From Parvimonas micra (GTDB lineage: Bacteria > Bacillota > Clostridia > Tissierellales > Peptoniphilaceae), in assembly GCF_021300775.1 (NCBI RefSeq), contig NZ_JAJTJP010000003.1, positions 124,001-188,000 on the forward strand: 64,000 nt of DNA, read 5' to 3'. Shown here one piece after another: positions 26,603 through 34,723 of this stretch. Both the position numbers and the translations under genes were made by a program. Under the pieces are notes generated by a model that ran no database searches, was not told where the DNA came from, and worked only from the letters and a program-made list of their open reading frames with translations. Each line of letters opens with the position of its first letter. Positions within the stretch are counted from its first letter, which is position 1.

Positions 26603-26625
26603 GAACTCTGAAAATCAAAGTCCTA
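26603..26625 (-). terminator. Probable veg terminator
   Basis: Minus-strand arms GGACTTTG and CAGAGTTC pair with two G-U pairs and are followed by TTTTTTT, 11 bases after the veg stop codon. Confidence 0.6.
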
Positions 26626-26635
26626 AAAATTTAAA

Positions 26636-26875
26636 TTAGCTTGCTTTTAAACTTACTTGTGATGTCAAAACATCAAAGTATGAATATGAACAAGTTCTTT
26701 TTTTATGTTCTTCCGTTTCAATCTCAACAGTAAAAAATGATGTAAAAACTTCATTAATTACTCCCTTAGTTTCAACGTACTCTTCTTTCCCACGTCTAAT
26801 AGTAATTAATACTTTTTTCCCAATGTTGTTGCTCAAAACTCTCTTAATTTTAACTAATTTTTCTTTTGTATCCAT
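26636..26875 (-). CDS. veg: Veg family protein
   Basis: A 79-residue basic protein. The stretch KIKRVLSNNIGKKVLITI followed by RRGKEEYVETKGVI and FTVEIETEEHKKRTCSYSYFDVLT matches the Veg family. In Bacillus subtilis Veg stimulates biofilm gene expression by antagonising the repressor SinR; the family is widespread in Firmicutes, including those without SinR, so the role here is open. The start at ATG 26875 follows AAAGGCGG; the frame extends ten codons upstream, but without a binding site. It is monocistronic. Confidence 0.88.
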   Translation of the reverse strand: MDTKEKLVKIKRVLSNNIGKKVLITIRRGKEEYVETKGVINEVFTSFFTVEIETEEHKKRTCSYSYFDVLTSQVSLKAS

Positions 26876-26947
26876 AACAGCACCGCCTTTTATATATTTT
26901 AACATAAAAAAGAATTAAAGTCAAATAAAGTAGTTTTTACAAAATTT

Positions 26948-26982
26948 AAAAAAGCACAGACCTTCTATGTCTGTGCTTTTTT
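26948..26982 (-). terminator. Terminator after the secreted-protein gene
   Basis: Fourteen-base perfect arms (AAAAAAGCACAGAC and complement) around a seven-base loop; it lies 34 bases after the stop at 27016. Confidence 0.9.
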
Positions 26983-27015
26983 AAATAAGAAAATTATCAT
27001 TTTATAATTTATATT

Positions 27016-27513
27016 CTACTTATATAATAAATACATTGTTCCTTTATAAGTAGCTTTATAGGTTTTTGAATTTATACAATTAACATTATCTAAGATTAAA
27101 GTGCCACCATACCAGGCTTCCAAATACTCATCATATTCTTTATAATATTTACTATATGGAAAATATGATGAATTTCCATATTCTTTTAATGTCTTATACC
27201 TTGTTACTACACTATTTTTATATTCGTTATATATTTCATCAAATTCATTGTTTATCTCAGTTTCTTCTTCACAATCTATATCAATAATCGTAGAAATTTC
27301 ATCTTTTTCTACAATAGTAAACTTTCCCTTTTGAAATTCAATTTCTAATTTACCATTATCTAATTCTCTAACTCTATATTCTTCTTTTATTCCATATTCT
27401 TTACCAGATTTAGTGTTTTTATGAGTTGGCTCAAAGTATTCACTTGCCATTACTATATTACAACCTAACACAATTGACAAAATCAATGTACATGTTATTA
27501 ATATTTTTTTCAT
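27016..27513 (-). CDS. Secreted or lipoprotein-like hypothetical protein
   Basis: A 165-residue protein starting at ATG 27513 (GGAGG at seven bases). It opens with a clear signal sequence, MKKILITCTLILSIVLGC. VLGC could be a lipobox; cleavage at MASEY by signal peptidase I is the alternative. The mature part is acidic and rich in Glu, Tyr and Lys (EEYRVRELDNGKLEIEFQKG and so on). I do not recognise a domain. The gene stands alone, with a terminator after it and a repeat-rich gap before it. Confidence 0.75.
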   Translation of the reverse strand: MKKILITCTLILSIVLGCNIVMASEYFEPTHKNTKSGKEYGIKEEYRVRELDNGKLEIEFQKGKFTIVEKDEISTIIDIDCEEETEINNEFDEIYNEYKNSVVTRYKTLKEYGNSSYFPYSKYYKEYDEYLEAWYGGTLILDNVNCINSKTYKATYKGTMYLLYK

Positions 27514-27765
27514 AACTAACCTCCATTTAAATAAATTATACAATTGACTTTAATCCTGCATTTTAACTAGTCTCCGTTTTTATACCTTTGAAGATTTAAA
27601 TAATTCATAATAACCTCCATTAAAATATGTTATATATAGTTTTTTTTTACATATTTATATTACCATATAAAAGTTTATTTATCAATAGTTGTTACTTATA
27701 TTTTTATTAATTTTTGGTATAATATCATTTTCAAAAGTACAAGTATCTTTTAAAAAACAAAAAAA

Positions 27766-27788
27766 CACTATATTTTTATAATATAGTG
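27766..27788. terminator. Hairpin, terminator-like
   Basis: Arms CACTATAT/ATATAGTG with a seven-base loop and A-/T-runs; a near-identical stem recurs at 28330-28354, on the other side of the 66-bp repeats. Between 27544 and 27765 I see only AT-rich sequence. Bases 27789-27896 also hold nothing I can assign. Confidence 0.55.
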
Positions 27789-27896
27789 CTCAGACTGATG
27801 ACAAAGGTGTCGATAAGTAATTATTGGAACTTTTTTAGTGGAGAAAAAGAGTAAGTATTATAATAATTAAACTATAGACAAATAAATTAATAAGAA

Positions 27897-28281
27897 CCCC
27901 ACCCTTCCACGATGCTTTGCATCGGGTGGGTACCCGGGAACCTTGTTGTTTCACAATAATAACCCCACCCTTCCACGATGCTACGCATCGGGTGGGTACC
28001 CGGGAACCTTGTTGTTTCACAATAATAACCCCACCCTTGTCGTGAATTATTTTGTTTTATATGTTTTTATCTATTTTTTTAAATTATTTTCGAAGTTTAT
28101 TTGCTTTTAACGTCTAGCTCTTAAACAAAGGTACTTCCTTTATACATCATCTCGACCAAAACGGAACGAAGCGTATAAAAGTAGAGTGTAGCGAATCTAG
28201 CCCTAACTTTGCTTTAGCAAAAGTAGATGTATCGCAGATACATTGGGTACTTTGGAACCTTGTTGTTTCACAATAAAAACA
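27897..28281 (+). repeat. 66-bp repeats: two whole copies and one split copy
   Basis: CCCC of successive units falls at 27897, 27963 and 28029, a 66-bp period. Units 1 and 2 are complete. Unit 3 breaks after CCCCACCCTT at about 28037; its 3' part (GGAACCTTGTTGTTTCACAAT) reappears at about 28254. The ~215 intervening bases have unrelated hairpins (ACTTTGCTTTAGCAAAAGT; ATGTATC-GCA-GATACAT). So a ~0.2-kb sequence either inserted into a unit or is a longer variant module of it. Confidence 0.85.
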
Positions 28282-28293
28282 AAAATAAAAAAA

Positions 28294-28325
28294 AGCAAAG
28301 ACAAAAATTATACTTTGTCTTTGCT
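28294..28325 (-). terminator. Terminator of the small membrane-peptide gene
   Basis: Perfect twelve-base arms (AGCAAAGACAAA and complement) followed by eight T on the minus strand. A second stem, 28330-28354 (GCACTATAT/ATATAGTGC), lies directly before it. Confidence 0.8.
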
Positions 28326-28369
28326 CTGAGCACTATATTTTTCAAATATAGTGCTTTTTAAAATTTAAT

Positions 28370-28498
28370 TTATTTATTTTTTCTTTTTATAACTAATACA
28401 GCTATAATTGCTATTAGACTCAAAAGTCCTACAATTAGAAACAAATTTTTACTACTATCAACATTCATCAATGGAATTAGATTAGTAAAATTTTCCAT
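28370..28498 (-). CDS. Small membrane protein, 42 aa
   Basis: A 42-codon frame with ATG 28498 seven bases after GGAGG. The peptide has a short polar head, one hydrophobic segment (LFLIVGLLSLIAIIAVLVI) and a basic tail KRKNK. It resembles the membrane anchor of a sortase substrate but has no LPxTG motif, so it may be a free-standing single-span peptide or the remains of an anchor. It sits 12 bases downstream of holB and has its own terminator. Confidence 0.55.
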   Translation of the reverse strand: MENFTNLIPLMNVDSSKNLFLIVGLLSLIAIIAVLVIKRKNK

Positions 28499-28510
28499 AC
28501 AAACCTCCAT

Positions 28511-29317
28511 CTATCTTAAAATTGTTATGAATATTTTTTCAATTGATAATTGAAAATTCACATTATTATATAAGTTTTCTCTTACAACATCAATTGTATC
28601 TAAAATTTTTAACAATTTTTCCTTATTAAAAGAAATATTATTCTTAAATATCTTTAAAATTTCTTTATCTGTAATTTCTTTTCCTGTTTCTAAAAATATA
28701 TAAAATTCTTTAAAGAAATTATATAACAATGGAATGAAATTTTTATCTTCTTTTAAACCAAGTAAATACTCTTTATTTTTCGAATCATAAATAGCAAAAA
28801 AATCACCTTTTAATGCTAAAGATAAAATTTCTAATAATTTTCCATAATCCGAATAATCAAAACTTTCAAAAGAATTTGCTTCAGAAACAAATATACATCT
28901 ACTTTTTATTGTTGATAATAATTTATGTCTTGAATCAACTAAAATACAAATTATAACATAATCAAAAGATTCCTCTAGAGTTTTCAATAGAGCATTTGAA
29001 GCCTCAGTCCTTAAAAATTGTCCACCTTTTATGATAACCAATTTATATTTAGACTCCAAAGGTCTTTTTTGAACATATTTAATCATATTTCTAATTGACT
29101 CAATTGAAATGTTATTTCTTTCACTTTCAACAATCATTAAATCAGGATGTGTTTGTTCCTCAATTCCTCTTGATATTTTAAAGTCTTGATCTGGATTTAA
29201 AACCTTTAAAGTTAACTCTTTAGAAACAGTATCTAAAAAACTTTCATTTCCCTCAATAATATAATTTTGAGAAAATTCAAAAGCATTAATCTTTTCTTTG
29301 AAAAGAGTATAATTCAT
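28511..29317 (-). CDS. holB: DNA polymerase III delta' subunit-like protein
   Basis: A 268-residue clamp-loader subunit. The segment HPDLMIVESERNNISIESIR followed by KYKLVIIKGGQFLRTEASNALLKTLEES is the conserved AAA+ core of HolB, with IKSRC as the SRC motif. A Walker A lysine motif is lacking, as is usual for the non-catalytic delta' subunit. The gene lies three bases after the second darA gene, in the tmk-darA-holB order typical of Firmicutes. Confidence 0.88.
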   Translation of the reverse strand: MNYTLFKEKINAFEFSQNYIIEGNESFLDTVSKELTLKVLNPDQDFKISRGIEEQTHPDLMIVESERNNISIESIRNMIKYVQKRPLESKYKLVIIKGGQFLRTEASNALLKTLEESFDYVIICILVDSRHKLLSTIKSRCIFVSEANSFESFDYSDYGKLLEILSLALKGDFFAIYDSKNKEYLLGLKEDKNFIPLLYNFFKEFYIFLETGKEITDKEILKIFKNNISFNKEKLLKILDTIDVVRENLYNNVNFQLSIEKIFITILR

Positions 29318-29320
29318 AGA

Positions 29321-29593
29321 TTACATCCTTACTAATTGATTCATATTTAGAACGAATAATACAGTATTGGCAGTAATATCATCAACTGTTTCTTTATTCT
29401 TAGAAATATTTAAAATCATTTCCTTAACTCTATCTACTTTTTCATCTTCTATACCAATTAAAATTGTAGTATTTCCTTTTTTGAAGAAACCACCAGTAGA
29501 AGATAATTTTGTAGCTCTAATTTTATTTTCAGAAAGTTCATGTAAAACATCTTGAGCAACGTGATCTTGAATAATTGCTAAAATAAGTTTCAT
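29321..29593 (-). CDS. Second cyclic-di-AMP receptor-like protein (DarA/PstA family)
   Basis: A 90-residue PII-like protein. KLILAIIQDHVAQDVLHEL and TKLSSTGGFFKKGNTTILIG correspond to the ligand-binding core of DarA. It is about 18 residues shorter than its upstream neighbour: the extended loop before the last strand is missing. Tandem position, shared motifs and end VLFVLNMNQLVRM (compare VFVLDVVDFVRM in the neighbour) show an old duplication. Whether it still binds c-di-AMP is open. Confidence 0.82.
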   Translation of the reverse strand: MKLILAIIQDHVAQDVLHELSENKIRATKLSSTGGFFKKGNTTILIGIEDEKVDRVKEMILNISKNKETVDDITANTVLFVLNMNQLVRM

Positions 29594-29601
29594 ATTATCA
29601 C

Positions 29602-29928
29602 CTACATTCTTACGAAATCAACAACATCAAGAACAAAAACAGTAGCTCCGCCTACTAAAACTTCCATAGGGAAAGGAATATAAGCGTCTCCTGGCATTGT
29701 TACGCTTAGTACAGATGTGGTAATTTCTCTAGATTTACAATTATCTTCAATTGTCTTTAAACATTCTTCTAACTTTTCTTCTTCAACCCCTATTAAAAGT
29801 GTTGAGTTTCCTGATCTTAAAAATCCACCAGTAGAAGCTAGATTTGTCATTCTAAATCCTTTTTCAGTTAAATCTTCTTGTAGTGGGTTCAAGTCTTGAT
29901 CTTGAACTATTGCAATTATCATCTTCAT
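29602..29928 (-). CDS. darA: Cyclic-di-AMP receptor
   Basis: A 108-residue PII-like signalling protein (PstA/DarA family). The sequence KMIIAIVQDQDLNPLQEDL and NLASTGGFLRSGNSTLLIGVEEEK is near the family consensus, and the length matches B. subtilis DarA (109). Trimers bind c-di-AMP, which controls potassium and osmotic balance; the effector partner is not known. The start codon overlaps the tmk stop (ATGA). Confidence 0.92.
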   Translation of the reverse strand: MKMIIAIVQDQDLNPLQEDLTEKGFRMTNLASTGGFLRSGNSTLLIGVEEEKLEECLKTIEDNCKSREITTSVLSVTMPGDAYIPFPMEVLVGGATVFVLDVVDFVRM

Positions 29929-30554
29929 AGCAATTCCTCCAATTTTTTATCTATTATATTTTTTACAGTTTCAAAAACTTCTTCCATACTCTTGGTAGCA
30001 TCAACTTTCCTTAAAGTATTTTCATCTTTCATTTTATCAAGAAGCTCCATATAAGTATCATAAACTCTACTATGGAACTCATCTCCTGAAAGTTCAAGTC
30101 TATCAGCATTTTCGCTCAAAGACTTTCTCTTTAAAGTTGTTAGTGGATCTACATAAAAGAAAATAACTAAATCAGGATTAACTCCATCAATTGCAAAATC
30201 ATTTATTTTCTTTACATTTTCAACTCCAAGTTCTCTGCCACCACCTTGATAAGCAAGTGAACTTAAAACAAATCTATCGGAAATAACAACATTTCCTTTT
30301 TCTAAATTAGGTCTTACAAGTTCATCTATATGTTGAGCCCTACTTGCAGAATAAAGCAATGCTTCCGTTCTCGGTGACATTTTATCATTATCATTAGATA
30401 GAATAATTTCTCTAATTTTTTCTGATATTTCTGTTCCACCTGGTTCTCTAGTAAATATTATTTTTTCATTATTCTTATAATATTCTTTAATCAAATTTAT
30501 TATTGAAGTTTTTCCACATCCATCTGGACCTTCAAAAGTAATAAATAATCCCAT
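29925..30554 (-). CDS. tmk: Thymidylate kinase
   Basis: A 209-residue enzyme phosphorylating dTMP to dTDP. FEGPDGCGKTSIINLI is the P-loop, FTREPGGTEISEKIR the dTMP-binding DRX-region equivalent, and VVISDRFVLSSLAYQGGGRE the lid-side signature. It is upstream of two darA genes and holB with an ATGA overlap, and 11 bases after the bofA-like gene. Confidence 0.96.
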   Translation of the reverse strand: MGLFITFEGPDGCGKTSIINLIKEYYKNNEKIIFTREPGGTEISEKIREIILSNDNDKMSPRTEALLYSASRAQHIDELVRPNLEKGNVVISDRFVLSSLAYQGGGRELGVENVKKINDFAIDGVNPDLVIFFYVDPLTTLKRKSLSENADRLELSGDEFHSRVYDTYMELLDKMKDENTLRKVDATKSMEEVFETVKNIIDKKLEELL

Positions 30555-30565
30555 TTTATAACTCC

Positions 30566-30883
30566 TTAAATTGAATAAAATATATATGATAAAATTATTC
30601 CTACTATTCCACAGCTACCTACTAGGAAATAACTTAAATAGGTAAATGGAATAATTACAATTTTAAAAACTGCAAGAGTATATAAAATCACATAACCTAT
30701 TATAGAGTTCAAAATAATCTTTTTTAAAATTTTAAAAGGGAATTTTAATAATTTAAAAAGAACATAAATCACTAAAAATCCAATGATATAAGATACAATA
30801 CTATTTTCGAAAAAGAATTTACTTAAGCTGGCAAAATCAAATGATTCTAATTTTTCTAAATACATTTTTCCATATTTTTCCAA
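30566..30883 (-). CDS. BofA-family-like small membrane protein
   Basis: A 105-residue protein with an N-terminal amphipathic part and three hydrophobic segments (IVSYIIGFLVIYVLFKLL; ILNSIIGYVILYTLAVF; VGSCGIVGIILSYIFYSI). Pattern and position just before tmk recall BofA, the inhibitor of pro-sigma-K processing, whose gene lies in this neighbourhood in spore formers. In a coccus not known to sporulate it would be a relic or a repurposed regulator of a membrane protease. The call rests on hydropathy, the C-terminal GIVG motif and synteny, so it is moderate. Confidence 0.55.
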   Translation of the reverse strand: MEKYGKMYLEKLESFDFASLSKFFFENSIVSYIIGFLVIYVLFKLLKFPFKILKKIILNSIIGYVILYTLAVFKIVIIPFTYLSYFLVGSCGIVGIILSYIFYSI

Positions 30884-31060
30884 AGTATCACTCTCCTACT
30901 CTTATTAATATTTTATCACAATATAAGGATTTTATCAATTAAAAATAAATATTAAGACATATCATATTTTTTACTTTAATTTTTTATTACATAAATAATT
31001 TAAAAACTCTTATTTTTTTAAATATTATTTTATTTCCAATTGTATTTCTATTAATAAGAA

Positions 31061-31654
31061 CCCCACCCTTCCACGATGCTTCACATCGGGTGGGTGCCCG
31101 GGAACCTTGTTACTTCGTAATAAAAACCCCTCCCTTCCTCGATGCTTCACATCGGGTGGGTGCCCGGGAACCTTGTTACTTCGTAATAATAACCCCACCC
31201 TTCCTCGATGCTTCGCATCGGGTGGGTGCCCCGGAACCTTGTTACTTCGTAATAAAAACCCCACCCTTCCTCGATGCTTCGCATCGGGTGGGTGCCCCGG
31301 AACCTTGTTACTTCGTAATAAAAACCCCACCCTTCCTCGATGCTTCGCATCGGGTGGGTGCCCCGGAACCTTGTTACTTCGTAATAAAAACCCCACCCTT
31401 CCTCGATGCTTCACATCGGGTGGGTGCCCCGGAACCTTGTTACTTCGTAATAATAACCCCACCCTTCCTCGATGCTTCGCATCGGGTGGGTGCCCCGGAA
31501 CCTTGTTACTTCGTAATAAAAACCCCTCCCTTCCTCGATGCTTCACATCGGGTGGGTACCCCGGAACCTTGTTTCTTCGTAATAAAAACCCCTCCCTTCC
31601 TCGATGCTTCACATCGGGTGGGTACCCCGGAACCTTGTTGTTTCACAATAAAAA
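31061..31654 (+). repeat. Nine tandem 66-bp palindromic repeats
   Basis: Units begin with CCCC at 31061, 31127, 31193, 31259, 31325, 31391, 31457, 31523 and 31589, an exact 66-bp period. Each holds a stem CCCACCC...GGGTGGG enclosing CGATGC-TTC-GCATCG, a near palindrome around CCCGG, and TTAC-TTC-GTAA. Units differ at a few bases (CTTCGC or CTTCAC in the loop; GTGCC or GTACC). The ninth unit ends with the TTGTTGTTTCACAAT variant seen at other loci. Because 66 is divisible by three, several frames stay open on both strands; none has a plausible binding site or start. The array lies just beyond the terminator of the 937-residue surface protein gene. Confidence 0.95.
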
Positions 31655-31686
31655 TCGACCTATAGAAATTTTCTACAGATCGATTT
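31652..31686 (-). terminator. Terminator of the LPRTS surface protein gene
   Basis: Arms AAATCGATCTGTAGAAA and its near complement (two G-U pairs) with almost no loop, followed by TTTTT on the minus strand; 18 bases after the stop codon. Confidence 0.85.
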
Positions 31687-31703
31687 ATTTATAAACTTAA
31701 CAG

Positions 31704-34517
31704 TTATTTATTAGATTTTTTTCTTTTAAATCCAATTGTAGTAACTGCTCCAGAAATTCCAACTAGAACTGAATATAGAGCTATATCTGTTCCAACACTT
31801 GTTCTTGGTAATTTTGGCTTTTCTGGATTTGTTGGATTAACTGGTGTGTTTGTAACAACATATTTTAGAGTAAATGTTATATCCTTGCTTGTAGGATTAA
31901 TTGCATCTGCTCCTTCTGGTAATTGTTCAGCTTCCCATTTTAATTTAAAGTTAATTACAGCACCAGTTCTTGTGTCTTTTGCTTTTGCCTTAAGTTCTCC
32001 AGTCATTGTACCTTTAACTGTATAATTTGTGTTTTCTAAAGCTTTATTATTAAATTTAGCACCATTAACTACAACATTAAGTTTATCTTCCATTCCATTT
32101 ACAGCATCTTTCAATTCTGCAAATGTATTAACATCTTTATTTACAGTCATTACTACTTCAATAGTTTTTCCATTTACATTTGAACTAACTATCTTATACT
32201 TTCCATTATCATTTAAAAGAGATACTTGAGGATTGCCGTCAAAATCCATTTCTTCTGGTAATGTCAATTTAGCTGTAAAAGTTGAACTATAATCTGAAAT
32301 TGTAATAGTTGTAGGATCTACATTTGTTCTATTGAATCGTTCTTCAATTTCTTTCATTTGTTTCTTAACAGGTGAAACATCTAAAGAACCAGTAAATGCA
32401 ACTTTCGCATCCTTTTCAACTTCAAATACTTTATCATGCTCTGTTTCATTTCCAACTAAAATATCTCCTAATAGTTTTTGAGTTGCTTCAAATACATTTT
32501 CATTATCTTCAACATATTTAACAGTTAGTTTGATATCTCTAGTAGTAGGATCTGTTGAATCTTCTCCTCCAGCAAGTTGAACTCCATTCCAAGTGTAGTC
32601 AAAATTAATTACTTTTCCTGAAAGAATATTTGTAGCTTTTGCTTTAAACTTACCAGAAACAGTTCCATTAATTGTATAATTTGTATTAGCTATAGCTTTA
32701 TCTGTATCGAATTTAATTCCTTTTACATTAACTTTTAGCTCATTATCTACTCCCTCAACAGCTTCTTTTACTTCTTTAAAAGTTTGAATTTCATCTGCTA
32801 TTGTAAGAGTAACAGTTATTGTCTTTCCTTCTACTTTTTGTTCTGAAATTTTGAATTTTCCATTTGCTCCTGCTAATTCAACAGTATAATCATCAGCAAA
32901 CTTTAATTCTTCAGGTAATGTCATCTTAGCTGTAAAAGAAGTAGTGGCATTTTCTACTTTGATATTTGTTGCTACACCAGAGGCAGCATAAGTATTTTCT
33001 AAATCTTTTACTTGATTTTTAATTGGAGTTACATTTAATAAACCTGTCATAGTCAATGAATCATTTTTGTTAGCTTCAAAAACTTTATCATGTTGTGTAT
33101 CTCCATTAACTAGTAAATCACCTTCTAGATTTCCAACTGCTGATATATTATCTTCAGTTGGAGCTAAGTATTTAACAGAAATTGCAATCGCATTTGGATT
33201 AGAATTGCTCTTTCCAGCATCTGTTTGAGTTCCATTCCAAGATAAATTAAAATTAACAACATTTCCAGTTACGGTATGAGTTGCTTTTGCTTTTAAATTT
33301 CCAAGAACACTACCAATTACTTCATAGTCAGTACCACTTTGAGCGCTATCACTAAATTTTGCAGTTTTAAATGTAACTTTAAGTTCATCATCTACTTTAT
33401 TTATCGCTTCTTTTAATTTAGCGAAATTATTAATACTTTCTGCTCCAACTAGTTTGAACTTAACTTTTGCAGTCTTTCCTTCAACTTTTGCTTCTTCAAT
33501 TTCAAAAGATCCATTTGAACCAGTAAGAGTAGCTTCTGATTTTGTAAAATCTAAACCTTCTGGCAATGTAAGATTTGCATAGAAATGAGTATCTAAGTTC
33601 TCTAATTTAATATCATTAGCATTAGCTCCTTGATGTGAAGCTTCAATAGCAGCCATTTGATCTTTTATAGTCTTAGCCTTAATAACACCTTCAAAATCTA
33701 TTTCATCTGTTTTTTGTTTAACTATTGTATTATTACCAGTATCCCCAGCAACTAAAATATCAGCATCTATATTAACAGATTGTGTAAAATCAATATTTGT
33801 TGGTTTTACAAATACATCAGATTTTGAAAAATCAGTAGCTAAAGGTTTTGTGCTAATATCTGTATTATAAACGACTTTAGTAAAAGCATATAAAAACCCA
33901 CTAGCATGTGTTTCAAAATCACCTTTTGCAGTAATATTTTTAGTTTCTAAAGCTTTTGCTTCATCAAGACTTGTTGCCTTTACAGTATATGGAATACTTA
34001 AGCTAATTTTCTTATCTGAATTAGCTCCACCATCGTTAGTATATCCACTGTATATACCTGCCCAATTTACATCGTTCAGTGGTAATTTAAATGTTACAAC
34101 TTGTCCGTTTACAGTATAAGTAAATGCGGATTTGTTGAACATACTAGTTGTGTTATCTGTAGTTATATTTGCATTATCAATAGTCACCCCTTCAGGGAAT
34201 GTAACTTTATATTCTACATATGCAATTTTATTTTTACCGTCTTTACCATGTGGATAGTATCCACTGTCTGCTGCTTGTTTCATCTCATTTTCAATTCCAG
34301 CCATTACTTTTCCCATTGGAATTTCAGCAGACCATTTTCCTTCATAAGTTCCATTATTACTAGCAGTTACCCCTGTTACAACTCCACTAGTTTTTGTATA
34401 TTGTGCTACTTCTAAAGTAGTGGCAGCGTGAACAAATGAAGCACTAGGTATTATTACACCTAATGTTATTACGATTGCTGTAACAAACGAAAGAAGCTTC
34501 TTAATTTTGTTCTTCAT
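31704..34517 (-). CDS. Sortase-anchored repeat surface protein (LPRTS signal)
   Basis: A 937-residue cell-wall protein. Residues 1-32 are a signal peptide (KKLLSFVTAIVITLGVIIPSASFVHA). A distinct N-terminal domain (~33-240) precedes three related repeats of ~215 residues, each with a VxPIKxQxxxIE helix, a LPEEL(K/D)F strand block, a gene-wide motif NGKTIxVxxT, and ...KAKATxxxxGxVxNFxxxW. The sorting signal is LPRTS at 903-907, then a hydrophobic helix and KRKKSNK. Serine replaces the usual glycine of LPxTG, so it may use a different sortase or be anchored less well. A role in adhesion is inferred. RBS: GGAGGAG. Confidence 0.85.
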   Translation of the reverse strand: MKNKIKKLLSFVTAIVITLGVIIPSASFVHAATTLEVAQYTKTSGVVTGVTASNNGTYEGKWSAEIPMGKVMAGIENEMKQAADSGYYPHGKDGKNKIAYVEYKVTFPEGVTIDNANITTDNTTSMFNKSAFTYTVNGQVVTFKLPLNDVNWAGIYSGYTNDGGANSDKKISLSIPYTVKATSLDEAKALETKNITAKGDFETHASGFLYAFTKVVYNTDISTKPLATDFSKSDVFVKPTNIDFTQSVNIDADILVAGDTGNNTIVKQKTDEIDFEGVIKAKTIKDQMAAIEASHQGANANDIKLENLDTHFYANLTLPEGLDFTKSEATLTGSNGSFEIEEAKVEGKTAKVKFKLVGAESINNFAKLKEAINKVDDELKVTFKTAKFSDSAQSGTDYEVIGSVLGNLKAKATHTVTGNVVNFNLSWNGTQTDAGKSNSNPNAIAISVKYLAPTEDNISAVGNLEGDLLVNGDTQHDKVFEANKNDSLTMTGLLNVTPIKNQVKDLENTYAASGVATNIKVENATTSFTAKMTLPEELKFADDYTVELAGANGKFKISEQKVEGKTITVTLTIADEIQTFKEVKEAVEGVDNELKVNVKGIKFDTDKAIANTNYTINGTVSGKFKAKATNILSGKVINFDYTWNGVQLAGGEDSTDPTTRDIKLTVKYVEDNENVFEATQKLLGDILVGNETEHDKVFEVEKDAKVAFTGSLDVSPVKKQMKEIEERFNRTNVDPTTITISDYSSTFTAKLTLPEEMDFDGNPQVSLLNDNGKYKIVSSNVNGKTIEVVMTVNKDVNTFAELKDAVNGMEDKLNVVVNGAKFNNKALENTNYTVKGTMTGELKAKAKDTRTGAVINFKLKWEAEQLPEGADAINPTSKDITFTLKYVVTNTPVNPTNPEKPKLPRTSVGTDIALYSVLVGISGAVTTIGFKRKKSNK

Positions 34518-34659
34518 TTTATAATCTCCTCCTTTTTAATATAAAATAAATATTATTATTCATAGACATTTGTAAATGCTTATTATGTGAATTAAATAAA
34601 TTATACCACAATGCTATTTTAATTTCAATAATTTAATTAATTAAAATTTAAAAAATGAA

Positions 34660-34697
34660 AAACACCCAAAAGATAGCATTTTTCTTTACGGGTGTTT
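34660..34697 (-). terminator. Terminator of the LPKTG protein gene
   Basis: Arms AAACACCC/GGGTGTTT with an AT-rich loop containing a weaker inner pairing, and a T-run, 27 bases after the stop at 34724. Confidence 0.7.
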
Positions 34698-34723
34698 ATA
34701 TTTTATTATAAAATCCAAAAAAA

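Noticed and set aside
27835-28020. 61-codon minus-strand frame with repeated QQGSRVPTR
   Set aside because: Direct translation of two 66-bp repeats; no start signal.
31061-31654. CRISPR array
   Set aside because: Units are contiguous 66-bp tandem copies with no unique spacers and no cas genes nearby.
31025-31694. Long open frames on both strands (up to 195 codons) across the 66-bp repeat array
   Set aside because: They exist only because the period is a multiple of three and the unit lacks stops in those frames. No ribosome binding site, no family features, and the DNA is palindromic non-coding repeat.
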